From: T1SED10-198M sp003554345 [NCBI: Candidatus Sumerlaeota bacterium]
GTDB taxonomy: Bacteria; Sumerlaeota; T1SED10-198M
Length of the DNA stretch: 5,224 bases
NCBI GenBank assembly: GCA_003554345.1
Contig: PWGE01000021.1
Span: 1-5,224 of the forward strand
Direction: 5' to 3'
This document shows positions 1-5,224 of this stretch, piece after piece (the stretch's first letter is position 1; the number at the start of each line of letters is the position of its first letter). A model generated the notes under the pieces. It was not told where the DNA came from and made no database searches. It saw nothing but the letters and a program-made list of their open reading frames with translations. A program made the translations under genes and the position numbers.

Positions 1-14
1 ATTTTCAGAGGAGT
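1..14 (+). repeat. 14-base direct repeat, copy 1
   Basis: The sequence ATTTTCAGAGGAGT occurs here and again, identically, at 203-216. The two copies are offset by 202 bases and the sequences diverge immediately after them. The window edge cuts the left side, so the repeat could be longer upstream. Confidence 0.7.
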
Positions 15-20
15 TATTCA

Positions 21-40
21 CGCTAACTCAAGAGTTAGCG
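21..40. repeat. Perfect palindromic hairpin
   Basis: CGCTAACTC at 21-29 is the exact reverse complement of GAGTTAGCG at 32-40, leaving two central A bases. As RNA this would be an 8 bp stem with a 4-base CAAG loop. No T-run follows on either side, so it is not a standard intrinsic terminator. It could be a REP-like intergenic palindrome or the end of a small repeat element. Function is unknown. Confidence 0.7.
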
Positions 41-97
41 CCACCAATCATGAAAATAGCACTCTTTTCTTGTAGTCTTAATCTGAAATCTTATCCT

Positions 98-184
98 CTT
101 CATCCTGTACATCGATGCAAATTTTTCTGGTTTCTTATTCTTTCTGGACTTATCTCGACTTCATCCCCGTATCATCGATGTAAA
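98..184. repeat. Degenerate tandem repeat, period about 61 bases
   Basis: Two imperfect copies begin at 98 and 159. Each starts CTTCATCC, continues to CATCGATG (110-117 and 173-180) and then runs into an A-then-T-rich stretch. On the - strand, the part around 92-107 reads as ACAGGAT followed by AGGATAA. This is the degenerate ACAGGAT-type intergenic repeat also seen after the sua5-type gene at 3174-3366. It is non-coding by appearance. Confidence 0.5.
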
Positions 185-202
185 ACATTTTTTCAGGTTT
201 TT

Positions 203-216
203 ATTTTCAGAGGAGT
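203..216 (+). repeat. 14-base direct repeat, copy 2
   Basis: This is identical to positions 1-14 (ATTTTCAGAGGAGT). The GAGGAG core resembles a ribosome binding site, but the next ATG (236) is about 20 bases away, so a translational role is unlikely. It more likely marks a conserved edge of an intergenic repeat unit. Confidence 0.7.
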
Positions 217-406
217 AGGTGCATGCCGGTCAACCATGATACATGAGCTGAAGAATCTAACCCCCACTTCCAGCCGACGCACTGATCAGGATTTTCTCAG
301 ACGAAGACGTGAAGAAAATGACGATCTATAGACGAGGCTTGAACGCGGGAGTTCATGGAATACGCCGGCAGGTTGAACTAATACAAAATAAAAAGAAAGA
401 AGCAAT

Positions 407-1573
407 ATGGATAGATTGGAAACATCAAACTTAAAATTAGGAATTATAGCAGGTGGCCAGCTTGGCAAAATGCTTATTCAGGAAGCAAGAAAGTGGGATA
501 TAATAACGTATGTTCTGGACAATGATGAGAATTGCCCGGCAGGGAAGATCGCCTCACATTATATGAAAGGAAACATCCTTGATTATGATTCTGTTTATCA
601 GTTTGGCAAACTGGTAGATGTGTTGACCTTTGAAATTGAAAGCGTAAATATCGAAGCCTTAAAAAAGCTCAAATCAGAGGGACACAAAATTGTGCCCGAT
701 CCTGAGACGTTAGAGCTCATACAGGATAAAGGGTTACAGAAAGAATTCTATAAAAAGAATGGTATTCCAAATTCTTCTTTTAAAATCTGCGAATCGGAGT
801 CAGATATTCTGAGCAGTATTGAAAAGGGGGAAATTCATTTTCCTTTTGTGCAAAAATTAAGAAAGGGCGGATACGACGGACGCGGAGTCGCGGTTATCAA
901 AGATGAAAACAGTTTAAAAGAATTGCTTCCGGGAAGCTCGGTAATTGAAGAGAAAATAGAGGTAGAAAAGGAAATAGCAGTCATCGTAGCACGCAACAAA
1001 AAAGGTGAAATAAAAAGTTATCCTGTTGTCGAACTGCTCTTTGACCCCCATGCAAATCTTGTCGATAAACTCCTCTGTCCTTCGTCGATAACAGATGAAC
1101 AGGCGAAAAAAGCGGTTAAATATGCCGGCAAAATCATTGAATTGCTGAATATGGAGGGGGTGCTGGCTGTTGAATTCTTTATTGATTCAAAAGGCGAAGT
1201 GATTGTAAACGAAAGCGCCCCACGTCCCCACAATAGTGGACATCATACTATTGAAAGCATTATCACCTCGCAGTTTGAACAACACCTGCGCGCCATTCTA
1301 AACCTGCCTCTGGGAAACACACAACTTCAACTTCCCTCTGTAATGATAAACATTTTAGGAGCGGAAGGCTACCAGGGCCCTGTCCTTTATGAAGGATTAA
1401 TGGAGAGTCTGGCAATTGACGGTGTAAAGATTCATTTATACGGGAAAAAGATAACCAGACCCTATCGAAAAATGGGACATGTTACCGTTATGTCATCATC
1501 GCTTGAATGTGCACTTAAAAAGGCAGAAAAAGTAAAACAATTAATAAAGGTGAAATCATGGAAAGAAAGTTAG
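407..1573 (+). CDS. purK: N5-carboxyaminoimidazole ribonucleotide synthase (PurK)
   Basis: PurK is a cytosolic ATP-grasp ligase of de novo purine synthesis. It carboxylates AIR with ATP and bicarbonate to give N5-CAIR, the substrate of PurE, which is encoded next. The 388-residue product is slightly longer than the E. coli enzyme because of a short N-terminal extension and a longer C-terminus. Visible motifs are the N-terminal glycine-rich loop GGQLGKML (residues 16-23), DVLTFEIESVN (71-81), the ATP-grasp loop QKLRKGGYDGRG (149-160), EVEKEIAV from 185, and EGVLAVEFF (250-258). NESAPRPHNSGHH (268-280) holds the substrate-binding segment, and E256 and E269 are the expected metal ligands. The ATG at 407 is the only start giving the full glycine-rich domain. 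It is preceded by an A/G-rich stretch (390-402) but no real Shine-Dalgarno. The last 16 bases overlap purE. No damage is seen. Confidence 0.97.
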   Translation: MDRLETSNLKLGIIAGGQLGKMLIQEARKWDIITYVLDNDENCPAGKIASHYMKGNILDYDSVYQFGKLVDVLTFEIESVNIEALKKLKSEGHKIVPDPETLELIQDKGLQKEFYKKNGIPNSSFKICESESDILSSIEKGEIHFPFVQKLRKGGYDGRGVAVIKDENSLKELLPGSSVIEEKIEVEKEIAVIVARNKKGEIKSYPVVELLFDPHANLVDKLLCPSSITDEQAKKAVKYAGKIIELLNMEGVLAVEFFIDSKGEVIVNESAPRPHNSGHHTIESIITSQFEQHLRAILNLPLGNTQLQLPSVMINILGAEGYQGPVLYEGLMESLAIDGVKIHLYGKKITRPYRKMGHVTVMSSSLECALKKAEKVKQLIKVKSWKES

Positions 1574-2052
1574 TAAGCATAGTCATGGGATCAGATTCCG
1601 ATTTGCCTGTAATGAAACAGGCCGCCGAAATGCTTGATAGATTCGGGATTGAATATGATATTGATATAGTTTCGGCACATCGAACACCAGAAAAACTATA
1701 TGAATTTGCCTCAAACGCCCATAAACGGGGCATTGCTGTAATAATAGCAGGCGCAGGAGGTGCAGCACATCTCCCCGGCATGCTTGCAGCAAGTTCGCCC
1801 CTCCCGGTGATAGGAGTGCCCATTAAATCAAGCAACTCTATTGATGGCTGGGATTCCGTTCTCTCCATTTTGCAGATGCCGGGAGGAGTCCCTGTTGCCA
1901 CGGTAGCTCTAAACGGAGCCAAAAATGCGGGTATTCTTGCGGCTCAAATTGTGGCATCCATGGATAGCTCAATTCAGGAAAAAATACTGCAGTACAAACA
2001 GGAACTCAAAGAAAAAGTGCTCGCAAAATCAAAAAATTTGAAAAAGAAATAA
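1558..2052 (+). CDS. purE: N5-carboxyaminoimidazole ribonucleotide mutase (PurE, class I)
   Basis: PurE isomerises N5-CAIR to CAIR in the cytosol, completing the two-step carboxylation begun by PurK. The family forms octamers. The 164-residue length is normal for class I (bacterial mutase) PurE. Signature motifs are GSDSD (11-15), the SAHRTP loop with catalytic-region His41 (39-44), the AGAGGAAHLPGM loop (64-75), and a downstream segment around KSSNSIDGWDSV. The AAHLPG form and the adjacent purK argue for the mutase rather than the class II AIR carboxylase. The start overlaps the end of purK by 16 bases, with AAAGGTG at 1546-1552 as a plausible ribosome site inside purK, so translational coupling is likely. 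The C-terminus is lysine-rich (LKEKVLAKSKNLKKK), beyond the conserved core. The order purK-purE is the reverse of E. coli purEK. Confidence 0.98.
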   Translation: MERKLVSIVMGSDSDLPVMKQAAEMLDRFGIEYDIDIVSAHRTPEKLYEFASNAHKRGIAVIIAGAGGAAHLPGMLAASSPLPVIGVPIKSSNSIDGWDSVLSILQMPGGVPVATVALNGAKNAGILAAQIVASMDSSIQEKILQYKQELKEKVLAKSKNLKKK

Positions 2053-2060
2053 AGTAATTA

Positions 2061-2116
2061 CCCGGCTTACCGAAAATGAGCCGGGATTCATGTGTAGAAC
2101 CTTAAAGATTTTCGGT
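2061..2116 (+). promoter_or_regulatory. Possible pseudoknotted RNA element between purE and the sua5-type gene
   Basis: Two perfect inverted repeats interlock here. Stem 1 pairs CCCGGCT (2061-2067) with AGCCGGG (2079-2085) around an 11-base loop. That loop contains ACCGAAAAT (2069-2077), which is exactly complementary to ATTTTCGGT at 2108-2116. The arrangement is that of an H-type pseudoknot, or of two alternative hairpins that exclude each other. The element begins 8 bases after the purE stop and ends 42 bases before the next start codon. It could act as a purKE 3' end or weak terminator, or as a leader of the downstream gene. No T-run follows either stem, and I do not recognise a known riboswitch class. 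Confidence 0.4.
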
Positions 2117-2158
2117 CCCGTTTACTATTTCTGAGATAATGTCCAACATGATAAAACA

Positions 2159-3109
2159 ATGAGCATTTCAAGTAACATAGATAGAGCAGCCAGGTATATT
2201 CAACAGGGAAAAGTGGTTGCCTTTCCCACCGAAACTGTTTACGGATTGGGAGCAAACGCTTTCAATCCAATGGCTGTCGCAAAAATATTTGAAATCAAAG
2301 AACGCCCTTCATTCGACCCCCTTATTATCCATATTGCCAGTATTCATCAACTGGACAGGCTTGTTTTAAACGCTGATGAAAGGGTGTACAAATTAGCCGA
2401 GAAGTTCTGGCCCGGTCCGTTAACCATGGTGTTGCCAAAAAGCAATATGGTTCCAGACATTGTTACCTCTGGCTTATCCACAGTGGGCATCAGAATGCCG
2501 TCTCATAAAATTGCTTTAGAATTAATACACAAATCCGACTGTCCGATTGCAGCGCCAAGCGCAAATAAGTTCGGGCAAATCAGTCCTACCACAGCAGCTC
2601 ACGTAAAAAAGCAGTTACCAGATGTAGATTATATTATCAATGGTGGTAAGACAACCGTTGGGATTGAATCCACCATAATTAAACTTACAGATGACGGATT
2701 TCAAATACTCCGTCCTGGCATTATTACCAGCAAAGATCTGGAAGAGATTATTCCATTTGATGATGCTTCTAAAAAGGAAAAAGAAGTAGCTCCCGGCATG
2801 CAAAAATCACACTACAGCCCCCGGAAAAAGTTATTAATAGCCGATAAGAGTTCTTTGAATATAGACAAATCGAAAGCCGGGCTTATATCATTTTCCGGAG
2901 AACTGGAAAACGGTTACCGGAAAGTCATAAAAGTATCAGAAAGAAATGACCTGAAGGACTATGCCGTCAACATGTTTGAAGCCCTGCACTCTTTTGAAGA
3001 CGATAACGATATAGAAATAATAATTGCCGAACCGGTTTGTGAAAGAGGCATTGGAAAAGCAATCATGGATAGACTGAGAAAAGCAGCATTTAACTGGAAG
3101 ACAAAATAA
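2159..3109 (+). CDS. Threonylcarbamoyl-AMP synthase, two-domain Sua5/YwlC type
   Basis: This enzyme makes L-threonylcarbamoyladenylate from threonine, ATP and bicarbonate. The TsaB/TsaD/TsaE machinery then transfers the threonylcarbamoyl group to A37 of ANN-decoding tRNAs (t6A). The N-terminal YrdC domain covers about residues 7-190, with KVVAFPTETVYGLGAN (18-33), the KERPSFDPL segment (47-55), VGIRMPSH and APSANKFG (132-139). A linker with the typical APGMQKSHYSPR (211-222) leads to a C-terminal Sua5 domain ending in ERGIGKAIMDRLRKAA (295-310). The 316 residues fit the Sua5/YwlC form rather than the roughly 190-residue single-domain TsaC. The ATG at 2159 lacks a recognisable Shine-Dalgarno, and an ATG 10 bases upstream (2149) runs into a stop after four codons. 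There is no obvious functional link to purKE beyond co-orientation. The gene looks intact. Confidence 0.95.
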   Translation: MSISSNIDRAARYIQQGKVVAFPTETVYGLGANAFNPMAVAKIFEIKERPSFDPLIIHIASIHQLDRLVLNADERVYKLAEKFWPGPLTMVLPKSNMVPDIVTSGLSTVGIRMPSHKIALELIHKSDCPIAAPSANKFGQISPTTAAHVKKQLPDVDYIINGGKTTVGIESTIIKLTDDGFQILRPGIITSKDLEEIIPFDDASKKEKEVAPGMQKSHYSPRKKLLIADKSSLNIDKSKAGLISFSGELENGYRKVIKVSERNDLKDYAVNMFEALHSFEDDNDIEIIIAEPVCERGIGKAIMDRLRKAAFNWKTK

Positions 3110-3430
3110 AATGAACCCACCAGCCGCAAATTTTCAGAATATTCCCCTTTTCAGGAAAACTTTATCATACATCTTATCCCCTGTATTATCCTGTGAAGCC
3201 TGAAATTTTCTTATCTCAGTTCTTTTCCTGTTTTCTCTTAACAGTCTGATCTGGCAATTTTTTCTTCAGTCCCATCCTGCATTATCCTTTCCTGTTCATC
3301 ATGTTGAAGACATTTCTTTTCCGGGTATCTTTAGTTTTTTCGGAGTCTTTATCCTGAAAATCCTTTGGCATCTTCTCTTTTCTTGCGTGTCATTTCTTTT
3401 CCAAAAGCATTCCCTCTTCTTTGCGTGCTC
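3110..3430. repeat. Pyrimidine-rich degenerate intergenic repeat region
   Basis: About 320 bases without a gene, strongly T/C-rich on the + strand. The hexamer ATCCTG recurs at 3188-3193, 3274-3279 and 3351-3356, with many further TATCC, TTCCTG and TTCAG variants. On the - strand these read as degenerate CAGGAT-type units. The final part (about 3366-3430) contains TTGCGTG twice, which reads as CACGCAA on the - strand and resembles the degenerate ACGCAAAG intergenic repeats of several environmental phyla. - strand frames are short and interrupted. The composition matches 90-200 on the other side of the gene block. Confidence 0.5.
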
Positions 3431-3458
3431 CTACTACAAATAGATTATAATAATAGAG

Positions 3459-3464
3459 TATAAT
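3459..3464 (+). promoter_or_regulatory. Possible -10 box (TATAAT)
   Basis: A perfect TATAAT sits in an AT-rich stretch (3440-3470). No convincing -35 hexamer lies 16-18 bases upstream. If used, transcription would begin near 3471, right before the inverted repeat at 3476-3541. A perfect -10 in AT-rich DNA arises easily by chance, so confidence is low. Confidence 0.2.
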
Positions 3465-3475
3465 TAAGAACTAAG

Positions 3476-3541
3476 GGAAGCAGAAGGCCGGCTAATTGCG
3501 TGTAGGCTTCGAGCTTGTCGCAAAGTCTGGCATCTGCTTCC
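3476..3541 (+). ncRNA. Candidate structured RNA element, multi-helix hairpin
   Basis: The outer arms GGAAGCAGA (3476-3484) and TCTGCTTCC (3533-3541) are perfectly complementary. Nested inside them are GCC/GGC (3487-3489 with 3529-3531), TTGCG/CGCAA (3496-3500 with 3519-3523) and a short apical stem closed over TCG near 3504-3516. This gives four co-axial helices separated by internal loops, as in a structured RNA. It lies about 490 bases upstream of the IS110 transposase start. It could belong to the element's non-coding left part, be a separate small RNA, or be a remnant of another repeat. It has no tRNA arms and matches no riboswitch I recognise. Confidence 0.3.
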
Positions 3542-3625
3542 TGGATGTTTAGCTTTAGATGTTTTCAGTAAATTAAAGGAGCCTGAAATATTTATTGTAC
3601 AATTAAGCCGGGCAAAATTAAAAAG

Positions 3626-3698
3626 GGGAAAGCAGGAATCCAGCTGTTACCATACAAGCTCTTAGCCTATAACAGTCCGGATTTACTCCTGCTTTCCC
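3626..3698. repeat. Long imperfect inverted repeat (hairpin)
   Basis: GGGAAAGCAGGA (3626-3637) pairs perfectly with TCCTGCTTTCCC (3687-3698). The stem continues with ATCC/GGAT (3638-3641 with 3679-3682) and CTGTTA/TAACAG (3644-3649 with 3670-3675) around a 20-base loop. That makes 22 base pairs broken by a 4-base bulge on one arm and one small internal loop. On the - strand the stem is followed by CC then TTTTTAATTTT (ending near 3614), so it could act as an intrinsic terminator for leftward transcription, although no leftward gene ends here. Alternatives are a REP-like palindrome, a miniature element, or part of the IS110 non-coding RNA region. Confidence 0.6.
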
Positions 3699-4031
3699 GT
3701 TGCTCTCTTTTAACGAATCCCTGTTATTCTGTCCAAAGAACTATCTCTCATCTTTATGGTACAACTTTTTTTGCTTTTATCCAGTGACTTTTTACCGCAC
3801 AATATTTTGTGAGATGTTTAGCCTCATAACAATACCAAAAGAAGCCGGGAAGGGAAGTGTTTCACAAGTCCTTCTTGCAGATGTTAGGATGTAAAGCCTG
3901 TCACAATGTGCGGACAATTGCTTTGTAAAGCTCCAATAAGTTGATTGGGCTCCGAGCTCGAGTGCAACAACGGAGAATGGGTAAAAAGCAAGCGGTGAAC
4001 ATTCCTTTCTACTTAATTAAAGGAGGAGACC
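3699..4031 (+). other. Non-coding region before the IS110 transposase, candidate bridge-RNA region
   Basis: I find no convincing gene in these 333 bases. Several small hairpins are visible: CACAA/TTGTG (3798-3802 with 3807-3811), CCAAT/ATTGG (3933-3937 with 3944-3948) and CTCCG/CGGAG (3950-3954 with 3971-3975, 16-base loop). IS110-group elements encode their bridge RNA between the left end and the transposase gene, and bridge RNAs fold into successive stem-loops with guide-bearing internal loops. This position therefore fits. The exact RNA boundaries, the guide sequences and the left end of the element cannot be assigned, because the right end lies outside the window. Confidence 0.35.
4019..4026 (+). 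promoter_or_regulatory. Strong Shine-Dalgarno of the transposase gene
   Basis: AAAGGAGG ends 5 bases before the ATG at 4032, close to an ideal ribosome binding site. It decides the start codon of the transposase. It is much stronger than anything before purK or the sua5-type gene in this window. Confidence 0.8.
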
Positions 4032-5224
4032 ATGAACAAGTGGTACATTGGCATTGACATTGCCAAAGAAAAGTTTGACGCGGCCTTGCTCCATGCAGAC
4101 AAGGGGTGTATCAAACATGCCGTTTTTGAACAGAATTATGAGGGCTTTCACGGCCTGCTGAAGATGGTGAAACAGCACTGTGAAAACCCGGACCAGGTAT
4201 GGATTGGTATGGAATCTTCGGGGCATTATCACTACAATTTGTTTGCGTTTCTCAGAGAAAAGCTTACTCCCAACATCACTATTCTCAACCCCATGATCAT
4301 TGCCAAGTATTGTAAAGTGACCTTGCGACCCTGTAAAACGGACAAAAAAGATGCCGTTAAAATTGCCCGGTACCTGGTGGAAACGAAAGTCAAGCCAACG
4401 GTTCCCAGCAAAGTGTTGCAGCAATTGTCTTATTATGACAAAGAGCGCGAACACTATGTGACCAGGCTTGCCGAGTGCAAGGTAAAGATACGTTCCTGGC
4501 TGGCTTTAGGTTTTCCGGAATTAGAAAGGGAGATCGTTTCATTATCTTCGAGATACCTGATTACCTTTCTGGAAGAGTTCCCCAGTGCCCCCTCGGTAAC
4601 AGCTATGAGCCGACGCCACTTCATCAAGAGGTTTCACGAAATGTTGCCTGCAAAAACAAAGAATATGAACCTCAAGCCGGAAGAAGTGTACTCATTGGCC
4701 AAACGCTCTATAGGCAGAGAATTTGAAGGGTACAGGAAACTGTTTCGCACGACGATTGAGATAATGTATACCTTGAAAAAGACGGTGCAGACTCTGGAAC
4801 AGGAACAGAAACAGCTTTGCACAAAACATTATCCCTTACAGATGGCAATAGTTCAGAGCATTCCAGGAATAGGGCCTATTTCGGTGGTCTCTATTTTATC
4901 GCATTTACCGGCTATTGAAAATTTTGAGAGCCACCGAAAGGTGATCGCCTTTGTCGGGACGGATCCGGTTATTAGACAATCGGGAAAGTACCAGGGGCGC
5001 GGTCGTATCTCCAAAAAAGGTAATCCCCACCTGAGACGACGCCTGTATCTGTGTTCATTGCGAGCAATACAAACAGACGGCGTCTTTAAGGACTATTATC
5101 ATCGATTGAGGGAAAAGGGCAGACCAGCCAGGGTCGCCCTGATTGCCGTTGCAAACAAGTTGCTCAAAATTCTCTATGCCCTCCTCAGTAAGAAGGAGAT
5201 GTTTGACGCGAATTATCACCAAAG
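4032..5224 (+). CDS. IS110-family DEDD transposase/recombinase, 3' end beyond window
   Basis: IS110 recombinases move their element through a circular intermediate using a RuvC-like DEDD domain plus a C-terminal domain bearing a catalytic serine, guided in studied members by a bridge RNA. The frame is open for 397 codons with no internal stop and continues past the edge. The N-terminal DEDD domain (about 1-155) shows GIDIAKEKFD with Asp9, MESSGHYH with Glu61, and KTDKKDA with Asp104 and Asp107, so all four acidic residues are present. A helical linker (about 236-268) leads to the Transposase_20-type domain. That domain has the IPGIGPIS hairpin-helix motif (277-284), DPVIRQSGKYQGRG (311-324, Ser317 the likely nucleophile by family position) and ISKKGNPHLRRR (326-337). 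The family is usually about 330-450 residues, so little should be missing. The gene appears intact and possibly active. Confidence 0.95.
   Translation, partial: MNKWYIGIDIAKEKFDAALLHADKGCIKHAVFEQNYEGFHGLLKMVKQHCENPDQVWIGMESSGHYHYNLFAFLREKLTPNITILNPMIIAKYCKVTLRPCKTDKKDAVKIARYLVETKVKPTVPSKVLQQLSYYDKEREHYVTRLAECKVKIRSWLALGFPELEREIVSLSSRYLITFLEEFPSAPSVTAMSRRHFIKRFHEMLPAKTKNMNLKPEEVYSLAKRSIGREFEGYRKLFRTTIEIMYTLKKTVQTLEQEQKQLCTKHYPLQMAIVQSIPGIGPISVVSILSHLPAIENFESHRKVIAFVGTDPVIRQSGKYQGRGRISKKGNPHLRRRLYLCSLRAIQTDGVFKDYYHRLREKGRPARVALIAVANKLLKILYALLSKKEMFDANYHQ

Larger units (their letters stand above)
1..406. other. Intergenic region upstream of purK, no convincing gene
   Basis: No reading frame here looks like a conserved protein. 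An open frame of 93 codons (50-331) has low-complexity, non-protein-like composition and spans the repeats described separately, so I regard it as chance. The first 220 bases contain a palindrome, a 14-base direct repeat and a degenerate pyrimidine-rich tandem repeat. Positions 220-406 contain no structure stronger than a 5 bp stem (340-344 with 351-355). The purK promoter should lie here. A TTGAAC at 373-378 is the only -35-like hexamer I noted close to the gene, and no good -10 follows it. I see no purine riboswitch core. Confidence 0.6.
3710..5224 (+). mobile_element. IS110-family insertion sequence, right end outside the window
   Basis: The element is identified by its transposase. The left boundary drawn here is a guess: IS110 elements generally lack clear terminal inverted repeats and often make no target duplication, so the junction is not visible from one side. 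The element must begin downstream of the sua5-type gene (3109), probably after the host-type pyrimidine-rich repeats end near 3430. A longer non-coding stretch 5' of the transposase would fit the IS110 group better than IS1111, but the 3' side cannot be compared. Confidence 0.6.

Noticed and set aside
21-40. Intrinsic terminator of an upstream gene
   Set aside because: The hairpin is perfect but no T-run follows on either strand, and no coding frame ends just before it in the window.
50-331. 93-codon open frame on the + strand upstream of purK
   Set aside because: It runs through degenerate repeats and has no ribosome site at its start, odd composition and no recognisable domain. The internal ATG at 236 gives only 31 codons and is too far from the GAGGAG at 210-215.
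220-406. Purine riboswitch ahead of purK
   Set aside because: I see no three-way-junction core with its conserved loop motifs, and the longest stem is 5 bp.
318-434. 38-codon + strand frame overlapping the start of purK
   Set aside because: There is no ribosome binding site and no recognisable protein. The overlap with purK by 28 bases and the A-rich middle point to chance.
3110-3430. CRISPR array
   Set aside because: The recurring units are short, degenerate and irregularly spaced, without constant repeats or distinct spacers.
3476-3541. tRNA or c-di-GMP riboswitch, suggested by TTCGAG and CGCAAAG strings
   Set aside because: There is no D arm, anticodon arm or properly spaced T arm. The conserved flanking parts of the GEMM riboswitch are absent, so the string matches are too short to count.
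3700-3894. 64-codon + strand frame starting with TTG
   Set aside because: Its aromatic- and cysteine-rich composition reflects T-rich DNA. It has no ribosome site and no family resemblance, and it lies in the expected IS110 non-coding region.
4017-4454. 145-codon - strand frame opposite the transposase
   Set aside because: It is a shadow of the transposase coding frame. The + strand frame has all family motifs and a strong ribosome site.

Overview
This 5.2 kb stretch has moderately low GC content. It carries a short block of housekeeping genes, all on the + strand, followed by a repeat-rich intergenic region and the transposase gene of an IS110-family insertion sequence that runs off the right edge. 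The PurK and PurE proteins have signatures I associate with Bacteroidota-type sequences, such as the PurE stretch around KSSNSIDGWDSVLSILQMP and a long PurK C-terminus ending near RPYRKMGHVTV. The host genes mostly lack strong Shine-Dalgarno sites, which fits that group. The intergenic degenerate ACAGGAT-type repeats also occur in several other environmental phyla, so the taxonomic placement is only an inference.

Layout. Positions 1-406 hold no convincing gene: a perfect short palindrome, a 14-base direct repeat and a degenerate tandem repeat. Positions 407-1573 are purK and 1558-2052 are purE. They overlap by 16 bases and together convert AIR to CAIR in de novo purine synthesis. A 106-base gap follows whose two inverted repeats interlock as an H-type pseudoknot would. 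Positions 2159-3109 encode a two-domain Sua5-type threonylcarbamoyl-AMP synthase, which makes the intermediate for the tRNA t6A modification. Positions 3110-4031 (about 920 bases) hold no convincing gene. The first part is pyrimidine-rich degenerate repeat, and the second part contains several RNA-like inverted repeats. From 4032 to the edge runs an intact-looking IS110 DEDD transposase with a strong ribosome binding site.

The most interesting material is non-coding. IS110-family recombinases of the IS110 group use a structured bridge RNA encoded between the left end of the element and the transposase gene. The structured region 3476-4031 is the place to look for one here, but its limits and guide loops cannot be fixed from this window. 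The hairpin at 3626-3698, the multi-helix element at 3476-3541 with which it could exchange strands, and the possible pseudoknot between purE and the sua5-type gene are the other points worth testing.
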